A DNA stretch of 64,000 nucleotides, taken from Uloborus plumipes. Taxonomy: Eukaryota; Arthropoda; Arachnida; Araneae; Uloboridae. Each line of letters begins with the position of its first letter. Within the stretch, counting starts at the first letter, position 1. The stretch is taken from NCBI GenBank assembly GCA_038373865.1, contig JAXGGA010000477.1, positions 62,001 through 126,000 of the forward strand. The letters run 5' to 3'. A model generated the notes under the pieces. The model had not been told where the DNA came from. It ran no database searches and saw nothing but the letters and a program-made list of their open reading frames with translations. A program made the translations under genes and the position numbers. Shown piece after piece: positions 1 through 11,071 of this stretch.

Positions 1-842
1 ACTAAACATAAACCAACTTTCGATTTAAAAATTTTGCCATACGAAAAAACCCGTTTTTTTTTTTTTTTTTTTTTAATGCTTAGACTTAAAGAGACCTCTT
101 ATTCAGCGCATAATTAAAATCAAATAGTCTGGGTGAGAATCTTGAGGCCTTCTATATGGCGAGTTAGTTTGAATAGGCTTCAAAAATATGTAAGGGGAAT
201 AATACAGGACATGCCTCAAATTCTGTATTTATAAAGCAGCAGGAGCTTAACCTGGGGTTTACCTATGTTTACTTGATGTGATAGTGTCTCAAACTATTGT
301 ATTTAGATTTCGTGAAAAATAAGACACGTTTCTAATCTACGCACTATTGGCTACTATTTGAAAATGTTACGGGGTGGTGCGAATGTATAGCCCTACTCGA
401 AAATAACGAACTCCATACAGAGAACATCCGTTTATGGCAAACCTGAATTCAACATTGAACTAATATCATACATTATGTTCATCGATTATTTATTTGTTAA
501 AACTGTCTTTGAGTCGCAACCCTCAGTTGCTTACGAATTAATGAGAATTGTTCGAAATAAATTTACGTGCAGATTTCGCATTGTTTGTTTTTCAATTATC
601 TTTTTTTAAATTAATTGTAATCGTTTTACTTTTAAAAATTTCAGTTCTTCATTACAATTCACTTTTACCTTTTACATAGTTCCTTTTACTTACATTAATA
701 CCTTTTACATAGTTCTGGATACAAGTCTTAAGACCGGCTAAATAGCGGATAAGTTGCAAAAACTGAAGAAAATCGCTGTAAGCAAGTCAAAAATTAGGGA
801 TTGTTGGAAAACAATGAGACAAAAAAAATCTGTCGATTTATA
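1..842. other. AT-rich non-coding DNA (Shaw intron 3)
   Basis: AT-rich sequence with a poly-T run near 53-74 and a short duplication of a CCTTTTACATAGTTC-type motif near 670-715. No coding signal was seen. It should be intronic if the channel gene continues beyond the left edge of the window. Confidence 0.5.
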
Positions 843-1363
843 TTTGGGGCAAACCCAATTTGGCAGCATTGTGTACCCAAGTAGCACACTTCGTTTTTTA
901 AAGGTTGTAAAATGATTATTAACGTTCATTTCATTTCATTTCATTTCACACTCCAGGGTCCCCCGTACCTACCACAGTTTCGTGGTTTAACCGGGGATAG
1001 GGCCCTGAAGAGCGCTCTATTCTTAATTTTTGAACCAGAACCTAGGGTCGAGCAAACCCTAGGTTCTAGCACCCCCAGAGGTATCGTTTCACTTGGAGGA
1101 CTTTGTGACCACGACATTTTTAACGCCTCCCAGCCACCATTAATCAAGGCGGTGGATCTTTGATCAGCTGGGATCGAACCCGGGTCCCTCCGAACACGAG
1201 TCTGACGCCTTACCGATCGTGCCACCACGGCCCGGTTATTAAAGTTGTAACAACCGCTTAAAAACGTTTATAAACGTTTAAAGGTTATTTGTGCTACCTG
1301 GGTAGGTTACGTATATCCTAACCACATTGTTACGACGTTGTTAGGTTAGGTTTGTCCAACCAT
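843..1363. mobile_element. MITE-like inverted-repeat element interrupted by a SINE
   Basis: The left side reads TTGGGGCAAACCCAATTTGG, then TACCCAAGTAGCAC (873-886). The right side carries the inverted counterparts GTGCTACCTGGGTA (about 1291-1304) and GGTTAGGTTTGTCCAACC (about 1341-1360). The same outer motif recurs in the small foldback at 38421-38522, so the two probably belong to one family. A tRNA-derived SINE sits in the middle. The boundaries are approximate. Confidence 0.5.
923..1235 (-). mobile_element. tRNA-derived SINE
   Basis: Read on the minus strand there is a pol III A box (TGGCACGATCGG, plus 1213-1224) and a B box (GGGTTCGATCCC, plus 1170-1181). A unique body of about 240 nt follows, then an (AAATG)n tail at plus 930-950. 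The element is bounded by a likely target duplication, TTATTAACGTT (916-926) against TTATTAAAGTT (1236-1246), with 10 of 11 bases matching. The body contains an 11-bp perfect inverted repeat (1038-1066). There are no protein genes; open frames across it are incidental. Confidence 0.85.
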
Positions 1364-2785
1364 AAATGTTGTCAAACTCAAATCAAGTTTCGACAAATTT
1401 CGTTTCGAAAATCCGAAGGATCCGGGCAGTATTTAGGATACCTCGAAAATCCGGACAGTATTTATATCTGCCCAAATGCCTTAATAATCTATAGTGACAA
1501 AGACACCACATCGTTTATAGCTATTAAAATTGCTTATAGTTGTATTTTTCTTTGAGAGAAAACCAATTCAATCAAAATTCTTGATCAGAGAAACGCTAAC
1601 AAATATTTCGCGGAAACCTCAGTGTTCTGGAGAACCTTGGTTGAGAAACGCAGTTTTAGATGGTGGTTGGAGGCTGGTGTTTCTTACCTCTTAAACATAA
1701 GTATTCAAGTTATTGAGATGTTTACTTTTTCAAAAATGCTCTCTGTCTATGAAAAACATAAGGTAAACTTAATTAACCATAGTTTTTTTTTAATGACGCT
1801 ATACATGAAGAAAGATGGTAGAGTGAAGGCATTTTTCATTCATTTCTATTTCAATATTGATTATATAATTGCAAGCATCTTTGCAAGATTCCTTGGAACA
1901 TTTTTAGCTTCAGAAAAATGAATAAAAAGATAATTGGTGGAGTTTGCCTTTCAAAAAAAGTGTTGGCACCGAGCCAGAGGCTATCGCTCAAAGTTCCGTT
2001 TTAATTTGCCTTGAAGGTAATTTGGAAGATAAAAAAAAAGAGAGAATCAAGAAAAAAGTTAGTGTTTAATTTCTTCTTTATCTTCCACATCTGGGTAGCT
2101 TATGTGATCGTTTGTCATAAAACCTTTTTATTGCAATTAATTTTCCGAGGTGTTTTGAGAATATCCCTATTCAATTATGACAGAAGCAATTTCGACAAAC
2201 TTCATTTTAATAAAACATTTTCTTTAATTTTGTAACAATTGATGTAATAAATAAGATTATGTCTAAGAAAAAATAACAAAAATGATCTCATTTAGATATA
2301 ATTTAAGTTACAGAAGTACTACATTCTAGTGCTGTGTGATATATGATAATATCAAAACTAGTATTTTGTTAGACTTTTAATAAAATTAGATTTTTTTTTT
2401 TTTTTAAGTCAGAGTGATATTTGTTTGAAATAACTAACATTGAAAATAACCAAAGTTTTAATTTTCTGCTTGCTTCGGCTAGACGTTAGTACCGTATTTT
2501 TGATTTCCAACTATGATATTATTTATGTGCGCCTTCTGTGTATGTTACAGCATGAAAGGTTACTGAATTTGGACATTAAAAAGGTAACATTGAGATAGAC
2601 AGTGTGTAATATCTGTAGCTTGGTTCTAAAAGGGCCTAAGTCAAAAATGTTAGTTTCGAGAAAAAGCGATGAAAGATATTTGAGATTTTTTAAATTGCTA
2701 TAACTTTCTTATATTAAGATCCCCATTATTATTTTTTGGTATTTGTTTATTGTTCGTGTAAAGAAACATTATTTTATTATATGAA
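1364..2785. other. AT-rich non-coding DNA
   Basis: Open frames here are short and low in complexity, with no recognisable protein. A segment near 2609-2650 is an inverted match to 4563-4612 on the far side of the Helitron, suggesting that the Helitron landed in an older inverted-repeat element. Confidence 0.45.
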
Positions 2786-2884
2786 ATTTTTTATATATTA
2801 TATAAATTTTATATTATATATATAAATATATAATATATATAATAATTTAGATAATATATAATATATATATCTAATATATAAAAT
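2786..2884. repeat. Imperfect TA-rich microsatellite
   Basis: Interrupted runs of TATATA lie directly against the 5' end of the Helitron copy. Similar TA-rich sequence continues on the other side of it (4480-4495), so the Helitron inserted into a TA tract. Confidence 0.8.
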
Positions 2885-3102
2885 TCTCGTGTCACAGTTT
2901 TCGTTGCCATACTCCTCCGAAACGGCTTGGCCGATTTTGATGAAATTTTTTGTGCTTATCCAGTAACTATGAGAATCGGCCAACATCTATTTTTCATCCC
3001 CCTAAATGTTAGGGGTAGTCCACCCATAAATTTTTTTTGTTCGCACATAACATCTGATCTACTGAACTAAAACAATATGTGTTATCGTAAATCCTTACTT
3101 CA

Positions 3103-3220
3103 ATGAGCGACCCGATGGTCAAGTGGTTTTGCGCGTCAGGTTGAAGTTCCTGATGGAATGAGATCGAATCCAGCCCTGCAAGCATTTTTTCGAACAGCTG
3201 CATGTTTTTTTTTTCTTTGA
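3103..3220 (+). repeat. tRNA-like SINE segment inside the Helitron
   Basis: An A box (TGGTCAAGTGG, 3116-3126) and a B box (AGATCGAATCC, 3161-3171) stand at tRNA-like spacing, followed by a T-rich run at 3206-3218. The same block is present in the two other copies of this Helitron (about 54760-54865 inverted, and about 56781-56895), so it was captured before the copies spread. Confidence 0.65.
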
Positions 3221-3796
3221 ATGATTATAATGATTGTAATGTCCTTATGCAGGTACATCCCTTCATGGGAATCTACTCCATATTTTTTTATAGTACAAAA
3301 TGACAGTTTTGGTCGGATCTTTGTTAAAATTGGCAATGGGGTCCTTCGATGCTGTAGAATTTTCTTATGGACGTTTGCGCGATTTTTGGGGGCTTTGAAT
3401 CGATTGTGGCAATAAATGGTTTTTGATTTGTGGCACTTATATTATTTTTTCAAAAATTATATACACTATCAATTATATTATGTTAATTTTTGTACCTTTA
3501 TAAAATTCTGTATTTTATACCTTGCATTTACGTCAAATTCAAGGTAAAATTAAAAGTCAAAAATTCTGCAGAAGATAAATATATGTTAAAAATTAAAGTA
3601 ACTATTTTTTGTGATTTTCATATTGGTTGTGACCAAAAAACATCATTACAAACAAATAAAATGTAACAAACACCATGAGTGTTGAGTTATTAGGCAAAAT
3701 CTGCTGTGTAAAGTTTTTTTTCACTGCGAGAGGGGGGGGGGGATATGAACGACCATTAAAGTGACACAAATTTTTAAAAAATAAAGGTTGGATCTC

Positions 3797-4188
3797 TAAT
3801 TATCTTGCTTCGTAATTTGAACCCGCCACGGCTGTGCAACGGTACGCGATTAGTCATTCAAAAATTAATGAAAAACGTGATCGAAGCCAGGATTTTAAAT
3901 GGCAAGTTCAGATGTGAAAATATACTCATACCACGGATTCCTATTATACCTACAGATGTGCCAATTCAATTCAAACGTATTCAGTTTCCGATTAGATTGG
4001 CATTTGCAATGACTATCAACAAATCCCAAGGTCAAACGATGTCTGTTTGAGGCTTGGATTTCAGTGTTTTTCACACGGACAATTATACGTGGCATGCTCT
4101 CGAGTGGATAAACCATCCAGTTTGTTTGTGTTAACTAAAGATGGACTAACAAAAAATATTGTTCACTCTATAGCATTAAGAGATTGAT
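3797..4188 (+). pseudogene. Helitron helicase C-terminal relic (copy A)
   Basis: Translation gives the end of a Helitron Rep/PIF1-like helicase: LNPPRLCNGTRL, then the SF1 helicase motif AMTINKSQGQT. The frame is broken by a TGA at 4048-4050, in place of the TGT cysteine codon of copy B, and then by a deletion of about 7 nt near 4064. The distal motif, equivalent to VACSRVGKP, is out of frame. Only about the last 130 codons of a normally very long protein exist, so it cannot work. The family assignment is from recognised motifs. Confidence 0.85.
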
Positions 4189-4479
4189 ATTGTTTAATAG
4201 TGTTACTGTCGTAATTGTTTAATTAATGATATATAATTTTAAGGAATAAATTATAATAACTTAAAAATAATGTTTACCTTTTGTTATTTTTATATTCCCT
4301 CATCGTTCACAGCGCTCCATGCTTATTTCACGCATATACCACATTCTTACATACATACAATATACACATTCTACCATACATACATACATACTTACAATAA
4401 GTAAGCTATTTTTTTGTCTACACTAGAAATTACTAGGAAATTATTTATATGGCAAAACAACGTTTGCCGGGTCAGCTAG

Positions 4480-4949
4480 TTATTATATATAATATAGACA
4501 TTATCCTTTGTAGAATTAGATTTTTACTAAATTGGAAACTTTTGATGTAAATAACACAGAATGTGAAAAAATTGACATTGGCCCTTTTAGAATCAAGCCA
4601 CAGATATAATTTTAACTTTGAATTCAAAACCAAGTTTAAAGTTTCAAATAGGGAAGAATGGGGAGGATGGGACAACTGCATTTATGCAGAAATAAAATGT
4701 GAAAAAAGAAAAGTATCTTGGTTGTTCATTAGATGTAGCAGTTATGGACTCTTAATTGATTCTAATTTGCTACATATACTGCACAAGCTAGAAATAATCT
4801 TTCTTACTTATTTTGGCAAAAATACAGCTGTCTACTACCTTCGTCGATAGGGGTGTCACGTAAAAAACATTATTGCCAGTCTCGTAGAATGCACTAGGCC
4901 TGTAAATGATTAGTAGCTAAAGCGTAGTCCCGTTTGAAACAGAAAAAAC
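4480..4949. other. AT-rich non-coding DNA
   Basis: TA-rich for the first 20 bases, then unremarkable. The stretch near 4563-4612 is the inverted partner of 2609-2650. No gene was seen. Confidence 0.45.
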
Positions 4950-6586
4950 GAACATACGAGCTAATATTTAGAAAAGTGCCAATTTGAGTCCCAAGTGAAT
5001 TTTCACTAGTATTTCAATAACTGGTTAAAAAAATAATTTTCCCCAGAAAGAAGATAAGATTCTGCTTTCATTTCATCTAATAACATCGGAAAAAAAAATT
5101 TTTTCTTCAGAAAATATTGTTTTTATACATCAAAAATCAGATCGGTAACGTGTCCCCAGTAGCAAAGCTTAGCATGCAAATAGGTCATGCGCACTTTCTA
5201 ACTTCCCAAAAAAAAAAAAAAACGCACTTGCACAAAAAACGATTCTATTTTTACCCCTTTGTTAATATTTTACTTCACTTTTGTTTTAATCGATTTCTGA
5301 TTTTCTAGCCGATGCGAAATAAGCGTGTCCCAAGTTCCGCCGTCAGAGTGGTAACAATAACTTCCGATCTATGTTTAGGCCCCCAAAATCATTTCCTGCA
5401 CCTATACCACGTGATACTGAGTACCTGGTGGGATGTTTTATCGAATCGTAATTAAAAATTTGCATTTCTGCATCTAAAATTGTAGGTAAGATTTTTTAGA
5501 GTGATTTTATAAAATGTGTGTCATTTGAGTCATCAGATCGGTAACACGCTCTAAAATGCGCAGTTTTTATTATTTTAAAAATTATTTTATATATAAGTAT
5601 AGTCCTTTATTACAAGTGAAAAAACCACGTGTTTGATTTTGGTTTAGTGCGATCGACTCGGAAATAAAAAAAAAACTTTGTCAGTTTGTCAGATCGGTAA
5701 CAGTCAGAGCGGTAACATTGAAAAACAGCGAATATGTTACAGAACTAACTCACACGTTTCAGAATTATAAAAAGCAAAAATCATAGGTTTTAGCCATATA
5801 TATTGAATATTTTTGTTCTTAAAAAATGAAAAGCAATGAGTTTTAGTACAATTGCTTCATTTGTGGTTTGTATGACCTAACAATAGAAGTTAGTAAAATA
5901 AGAAAAATTGACACTGCAGAAATTAAGTTAATTAATTATTATTATTTATTTATTTATTTATTTTTTTGGTGCTTCAATTTCTCATAACTTCGCTAAATAA
6001 CTAGATAATAACTAGCATGCTAAATTTGAATTTCTGATCAAGAAATTAAATTTCCTGCAACTAATTAAAGAAAAGCAAGCAGCAGAGTTGTGTGTTGAAA
6101 AAGTTGAAGTTGTGTGTTGTTTCAAAACAAAACAAATGTTTTATTAGCTTAGATTTGGTAATCTCATAATTTATTTTATCTGAAAACCTCATCGCTCATT
6201 TTTATTTCCAAGAAATGCTTTTTTATAATGAAATTTGATTTTTTAGCCTAATATATATATTTTAATATAATTATCTTAATTCTATGTTAAAAATGCAAGG
6301 AAATGATATCATATTTAGAGATGTTAACGAAGACTGAAAGCATAAACTCAAATATGTAACTCATATTAACATCAGATCTGTAACATTCATCAGATCTGTA
6401 ACGGCTTAGAAGTGAGTAATCTAAGGAGGGGGTAAATAACTTCCTTGACCTCCCCCCTTTTTTTTCTTGCATTTAGACCCAATTTAGACTTATAATCCAG
6501 TGTTAGTTTTTTTCTGCAAAAATTTTTTTTTTCAAAAAACTCCAACTTTAAATTGGCACTTTTCTAAATATTGGCTCATACATTCA
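4950..6586. mobile_element. TIR element with repeated CAGATCGGTAAC motif
   Basis: The terminal inverted repeats share an identical core TTTAGAAAAGTGCCAATTT (left about 4967-4986, right inverted about 6552-6571), with weaker matching further out. Between them the motif CAGATCGGTAAC or a close variant occurs seven times in one orientation: 5138, 5344, 5534, 5690, 5705, 6373 and 6391. No transposase frame is visible, so it is non-autonomous. The superfamily is not assigned. Confidence 0.65.
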
Positions 6587-7839
6587 AAAGTCGTAACTTC
6601 TATGCAAAGTTGCCTGGCAGCTCGTGGAAGATTCACTAAACATTTAATCGTTTTTTAATTGTGTATACACTTCTGAGCATATACAAATATAATTGCATTC
6701 ATTCATAATTCATAACGACAGTAGAAATGTAAATATTAATACTTTCTTCGACGTTTGTTTAAATATTGCAATTTTCACTTTTTCTTTTTATTTTTTGAAA
6801 TAATTAGAAGTAAATTATGTTTTTATACAAATACAAGGTAATTGAGATTTATTTTATTATGTATTTATCAAAGCACTATCATCATTGCATAAAATTTTCA
6901 CATGAAAGGCATTATTTTCACTTTTCCACTTTTTCATAAGTCATGAAATTTTTTATCCGCCACTGCATATTAACATAGAATTTTCTATTTCTCCGAAGTT
7001 TTTTTAAAACCCCGATTGCTAATAAAACCTTATTTTCTTTTAGTTTTTAATCATTTCAATTTTTTATGTATAAATATTTTTTTTAAATGCTTCTCTTCAA
7101 GAAAAGTTTATTATTTCGCTGCAATCAGCTCATTTTTTTTCAGGGGAAAAACATACTCGTAAATTATAATTAAAGTGCAGTTTTCGGATTTTTTTCTTAA
7201 GGCTTTTGTTCAGGAGACACAATTTTCTTGTGTTTATTTATTTACATATGAGAACTTCTAATCCGTAATCCTGGCATTTAAACTGGTATTCTCTGCTTTT
7301 AGAGAATCTGTTACTTTTACATTGTGCTGCCCCATTTTTGATGTCCACAATAAATTTATAAAAAGCTTAAAAGCTCAAAAAAAAAAAAAACAAAAAAACC
7401 TTTGGATTTTGACATTTTGAATTCAAGTTATGTTTTTCGCAATCACCAGTTGCGACTCTACTCGTTGGATTTGGCGTTCCTATAATTGGCTCTTACCCTC
7501 ATCACCTTCGTCAGTGTCTAGCTTTGCCCTTTCTTACATTAATAGTTAATTTATTGTTTGATTCTTCCTTGAACCGTGAATAATATGTTAATTAACAATA
7601 AGCAACATTTTTCGACTTTAAAACTCCAGGGGTTGGAGTCGCGGTAGATCCTTTCCTTCTAACTCCTCTCGATATCTATGAAATCTATTTACGAGTGCGG
7701 TCATTTTTAAGGCACTTATCTGAGGATTCAGTATGATCTAACTACCCTAGCGAGGGCTAATCAGCGCTACCGAAAATACAAATATAAATAAAGTTACAGC
7801 TGTTAATATTCATTTTTGTTTATTTAGCTTATCCACACT
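6587..7839. other. AT-rich non-coding DNA
   Basis: Homopolymer-rich AT DNA, with no repeat pair, splice-framed exon or coding signal that I could support. Confidence 0.5.
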
Positions 7840-8505
7840 GTTAAAACTCCAAGTTGCATAACGCACCTTTAACGGTGAGGCATTGTAGCACCAGCGGCAC
7901 CCCCTGAGGAGTTCCACTTGAGTCGCCCACTTGGCCACCCTTGAAGGTGCCATTTGGCTCCATGTGGATGGATGTCTTATGGCACCCCATGAATGTTTCA
8001 TGGCACTTCACTGGTGCCATCCCTAGCAGCATCATCTCATCGGCCGATGATCGGCCATTCATCAAAACTCGATGAAATTCTCATCGGCCGATGATCCAAT
8101 ATGTCTCATCGGCCGAGCAGAATCCGAGCAGCAAAATCCGATGAGATTTGGAGCAATTTACGAGCAGAACAGTCCCGTGCAGAAGAATTTCATCGGGAAA
8201 CTTGATCGGAAGGATATCGTTTTCCGATGGAATATAGCTCATCTTATTTTCATCGGGAAAGTTGATCGGAAGGATATCGCTTTCCGATGAAAAGTAGCTC
8301 ATCGAAAACCATGCTCGGATACTGATCGGAACGATGTCATCGTGCGTTACAGGATCAGTTTACGAGGAGTTTGTTGATCGGCCGAGCAAAATCCGATGAG
8401 TTGATGCTACTTGGGATAGGGAATCAAGTGGCATTCCCAAAGGGTACCACTGCTACTACAACGTTTCACCCTTTAAAGGTGCCTTGTGCAACCTGTAATT
8501 TTAAC
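7840..8505. mobile_element. GC-richer foldback element with ATCGG motifs
   Basis: The outer arms are inverted: GTTAAAACTCC and AAGTTGCATAACGCACCTTT on the left (7840-7870) against the complementary block ending at 8505. Arm similarity continues inward to about 8055 and 8373, with indels. The centre contains ATCGGCCGAT palindromes (8039-8053, 8083-8093) and a 60-bp direct repeat beginning at 8191 and 8251, each copy with GATCGGAAGGATATCG. Open frames on both strands are by-products of this structure. It lies 200 bp from the exon 3 donor. Confidence 0.65.
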
Positions 8506-8705
8506 AATGCATTCGGGATAAAAGGAATCAGTTTAGGTATATTAGGTCAGGTATACTTTTGTTAGGTATCAGTAAAATTAGAGCTCGTATGTTAGTTGAT
8601 ATTGGTAATTATCTTTTTTGCAAAGCAAAAAAAAAAGTTATATGCTTTGGGTTTCAATGAGAAACATCCAGTTTTTCCTGCAAAGACGTAGGTATAAGCT
8701 CCTAC

Positions 8706-9097
8706 CTCATGATACGAATGATGCTGAAGAATTCCAGAATGTCCGCGTTCTCCAGGTGTGAGGCGAACCTCTGCATCGCCAAGTCTATGTAGAAGGAGAG
8801 GGTGGCCGTGAAGTCGATGATGTTGACCGCCCCCTTGGCGAACTCGAGTTTCCTGGGGCAGGCGACGAACCGGATCGAGATCTCGAACGTGAACCAGGCG
8901 TTGCAGGCGCACTCGATGAAGAAGAAGGCGTCGTGGGGGTTGGTCTGCGCCTTGTCGAGCGTCCATGCCCACGTGTCCGTCGTGGTGTCCTTCACCGTCA
9001 CGTTCCGGATGACGGGCACCCGCATGTTCGGGTGCGTCTTGAGACAGAATGAGAGGATAGAAACACAGATGAAGAACACTGACATCACACCGATGAT
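8706..9097 (-). CDS. Shaw: Shaw-type Kv channel, coding exon 3 (S1 to start of S4)
   Basis: Third coding exon of a Shaw (Kv3-like) voltage-gated potassium channel subunit, which forms K+-selective tetramers in the plasma membrane of excitable cells. The acceptor is CTCCCGCAG at 9098-9106 and the donor AG/GTAGG at 8706/8705. The exon adds 130 codons (residues 172-301) plus two bases, so the next intron is phase 2. Visible parts: S1 (GVMSVFFICVSILSFCLK, about 174-191); an S1-S2 loop with an N-glycosylation sequon NVT at N203; S2 (FFFIECACNAWFTFEISIRF, about 229-248); S3 (VNIIDFTATLSFYIDL, about 262-277, with Asp266); the HLENADILEFF linker; and the start of S4 (SIIRIM). The sequence is very close to insect Shaw as I know it. 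The remaining S4 charges, S5, pore and S6 are not in the window. Confidence 0.97.
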
Positions 9098-10254
9098 CTG
9101 CGGGAGATCAAGGGTCAATTTAATCAATCGAGGAATGGTATAAAATCCATACATTTACCGCATACCTCGACAATAAGGTGTATGTTCGAATAGTATGACC
9201 TGGAAGGTTCATTTCAATTCCTTTGATGACGTCAGTAGTTAGTGTGGTGAGTGCCCACCAGGCTTGTCATTCCGAATTTTTCAGCGGGCTGAGGGCTAAG
9301 GGTGTATACTTAATGTAAATTATACCGAAAATAGAAAATCACACCGGCATGCAAGTAAATAAATTGGTTTATATAAAGTTTTCTGTTTTCGTACAACTGT
9401 CACAACTCTTCAGTAAATAACTTCTTTTAACTTACACTACTAACATTTTCCTTGAAATTTTGCAGCAAAAAATATTGGTATCCATGTTACCAGTACTTTT
9501 TTACTGTGAACCCTATTTTACAGTAAAATTTTACTGTAGAAAAAAATAAAATTGCTATGGCTGCTTCTGCTAAGTAAAAAATCGAAATGCAAGTACTGGG
9601 TTCGAACTTAAGTTCCTTTTTTGTGTAGACCGTTTTTTTCGCCTTTTTTCCGAATGAGAGTCAACAGGAAAGCAGAAACGAGGAATTGTATGTTTTGCAC
9701 CATAAGTCACGTGGTATACTGATGGACACTGTAATAGCTTATTTTTACACGTTTAATCTACTGTAAAAATTTTCTGCGCCATACACACCAATTTTACATT
9801 AATAACGTCCTTAAATTTGATTCTGAACTTTCAGCAGTTGTTACGCTCTTTCTGATGTTGAGCGGGATAAATTTATCATAAGATAGCTATTCTTTAAGTA
9901 ACTTTTCATCCGAAACTCTTGATAGGCTGAGTGTTAGTTAAAATTTACAACGTAAGAAATTTATTTTCAACCATGCTTCTGAACTGCGACGATTCCGAGG
10001 GTGCTAGAGCTTTTTTTTTGGGACACATGTATCACACATATTGTAAAAGTGGTTCATTCCCTTGTAAATGATTTTTCTATACCTTATTGTACAAATCCCT
10101 TCTCAAATTTTTCCTTAGTAAAAAACACAAGTATTCAGCTACTATTGCTTTTACACTGAAAGATGTAATCAAATGTGATAGCGTTTATCAAAAATGTACG
10201 CTTTTTAAAAACATGGAGTCGCGCCACTTTCACAATGATCGAGTGACTTCTCAC
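9098..10254 (-). other. Shaw intron 2
   Basis: A 1157-nt phase 0 intron with GTGAGA donor (10254-10249) and CCCGCAG acceptor ending at 9098. It is AT-rich. It contains a perfect TGACGTCA palindrome (9227-9234) and a short TTTTACTGT/ACAGTAAAA-rich patch near 9500-9540 that resembles the CTGTAAAA MITE family. The stretch at 10040-10150 is a diverged match to about 51900-52010. Confidence 0.9.
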
Positions 10255-10482
10255 CTTGGCGCCGAGGGAAGAGTAGGGCTCGTCGAAGAGGGACCATATC
10301 TTGGGCTTGACCCTCTGCCAGCAGGAGAGCGTCCCTTCGCGGTAGTCCTCCTCCATGCCGAACTTGCGGGCGATCTCCTCGTCGCTCGGCTTGTCCGTGT
10401 CCAGGTCCAGCCGGTCAAGCACGGTCAGCGTCTCCTGCGTGTCCCGGTGCTGCGTGTACGTCATCCAGCAGCAGGGCTCCAC
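10255..10482 (-). CDS. Shaw: Shaw-type Kv channel, coding exon 2 (end of T1 and T1-S1 linker)
   Basis: Second coding exon, 76 codons (residues 96-171), phase 0 at both ends. The acceptor is GATTGCAG at 10483-10490 and the donor AAG/GTGAGA at 10255/10254. It begins [19 protein letters not shown]. The CC pair (residues 99-100) completes the HX5CX20CC zinc site whose His72 and Cys78 lie in exon 1. This site is a hallmark of Shab, Shaw and Shal T1 domains and is absent from Shaker. The acidic linker that follows ([20 protein letters not shown]) and the pre-S1 segment [11 protein letters not shown] are strongly conserved in arthropod Shaw. The exon is GC-rich, unlike its flanks. Confidence 0.97.
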
Positions 10483-11071
10483 CTGCAATCGGAGAGGATC
10501 GGAATTCAAAACAGGACAACTACGATAGGGAAGTTTCCGATTTTTTTTATTTTATTTTTATACGATAGAACAACATACATAAAAATCATCGGAGGTGAAA
10601 AAAAAAAATCCGCGCAAATTTAATAAAGCGCTTTATGCCAAAGCACAGAAGGAAATAATGAAATCAAAATGGTTATTCTAATTCTAGTTAAAAAACGGTT
10701 ATTCTACTTCTGCAATATTCGTAACTTCTTTGAAAGCCAGTTAATGATGGTGATTTCAAGAAAAAAGATCATGTGTTGCATATTAAACAGTCTACTGGCA
10801 TTAATAGAGATTTCTGGTGTGCCGTTTCAGTAAATTTCATTTAATGTTTTTAAGTTAATTTCATGAGAAGAACTATGACATGCATCATTATATATTGCAT
10901 GTTTAGCAGACACACGGATTTCTTGTTGGAGCAAAATATGTATTAAAAATCTTGTAATACTTGTTTGGAGAACCGAATCATTTGAAATAGGCAGAGTGGG
11001 TCACTGCTCGTAACAAGCTGAAAATTTGGTTTGATACGAAAGCAATTTATTTATCCCTGAAAAATGACAAT

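Larger units (their letters stand above)
2885..4479 (+). mobile_element. Non-autonomous Helitron, copy A
   Basis: The element starts with TCTCGTGTCACAG after A/T sequence and ends in GGGTCAGCTAG followed by a host T, as Helitrons do. A short hairpin (GGCAAA with TTTGCC, 4451-4468) precedes the terminal CTAG. About 1.6 kb remains, and the only coding relic is the end of a Rep/helicase gene. Compared with copies B and C it lacks a block of about 130-140 bp near 3067, between GATCTACTGAAC and AAAACAATATG. A tRNA-like segment lies inside at 3103-3220. Confidence 0.9.

Noticed and set aside
941..1228. 95-codon minus-strand open frame
   Set aside because: It lies within a SINE with pol III boxes and an (AAATG)n tail, so it is a chance frame.
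8072..8302. Overlapping open frames on both strands with repeated IGK.DRKDI.FR
   Set aside because: The repeat comes from the 60-bp direct duplication in a foldback element, not from a protein family.
1..8705. Search for the Shaw S4-S6/pore exon in the left part
   Set aside because: No GC-rich block, and no sequence encoding a TMTTVGYGD-type filter, on the minus strand. The exon must be outside the window.
8802..9143. Open frame on the plus strand opposite exon 3
   Set aside because: Antisense shadow of S1-S3. It has no recognisable protein and no independent splice or start evidence.
9590..9625. GGGTTCGAACTTAAG as a B box of another SINE or tRNA
   Set aside because: No A box at a suitable distance and no tail or target duplication.
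10087..10623. 178-codon plus-strand frame across exon 2
   Set aside because: Its composition changes abruptly at the exon edges, which shows it is an antisense by-product.
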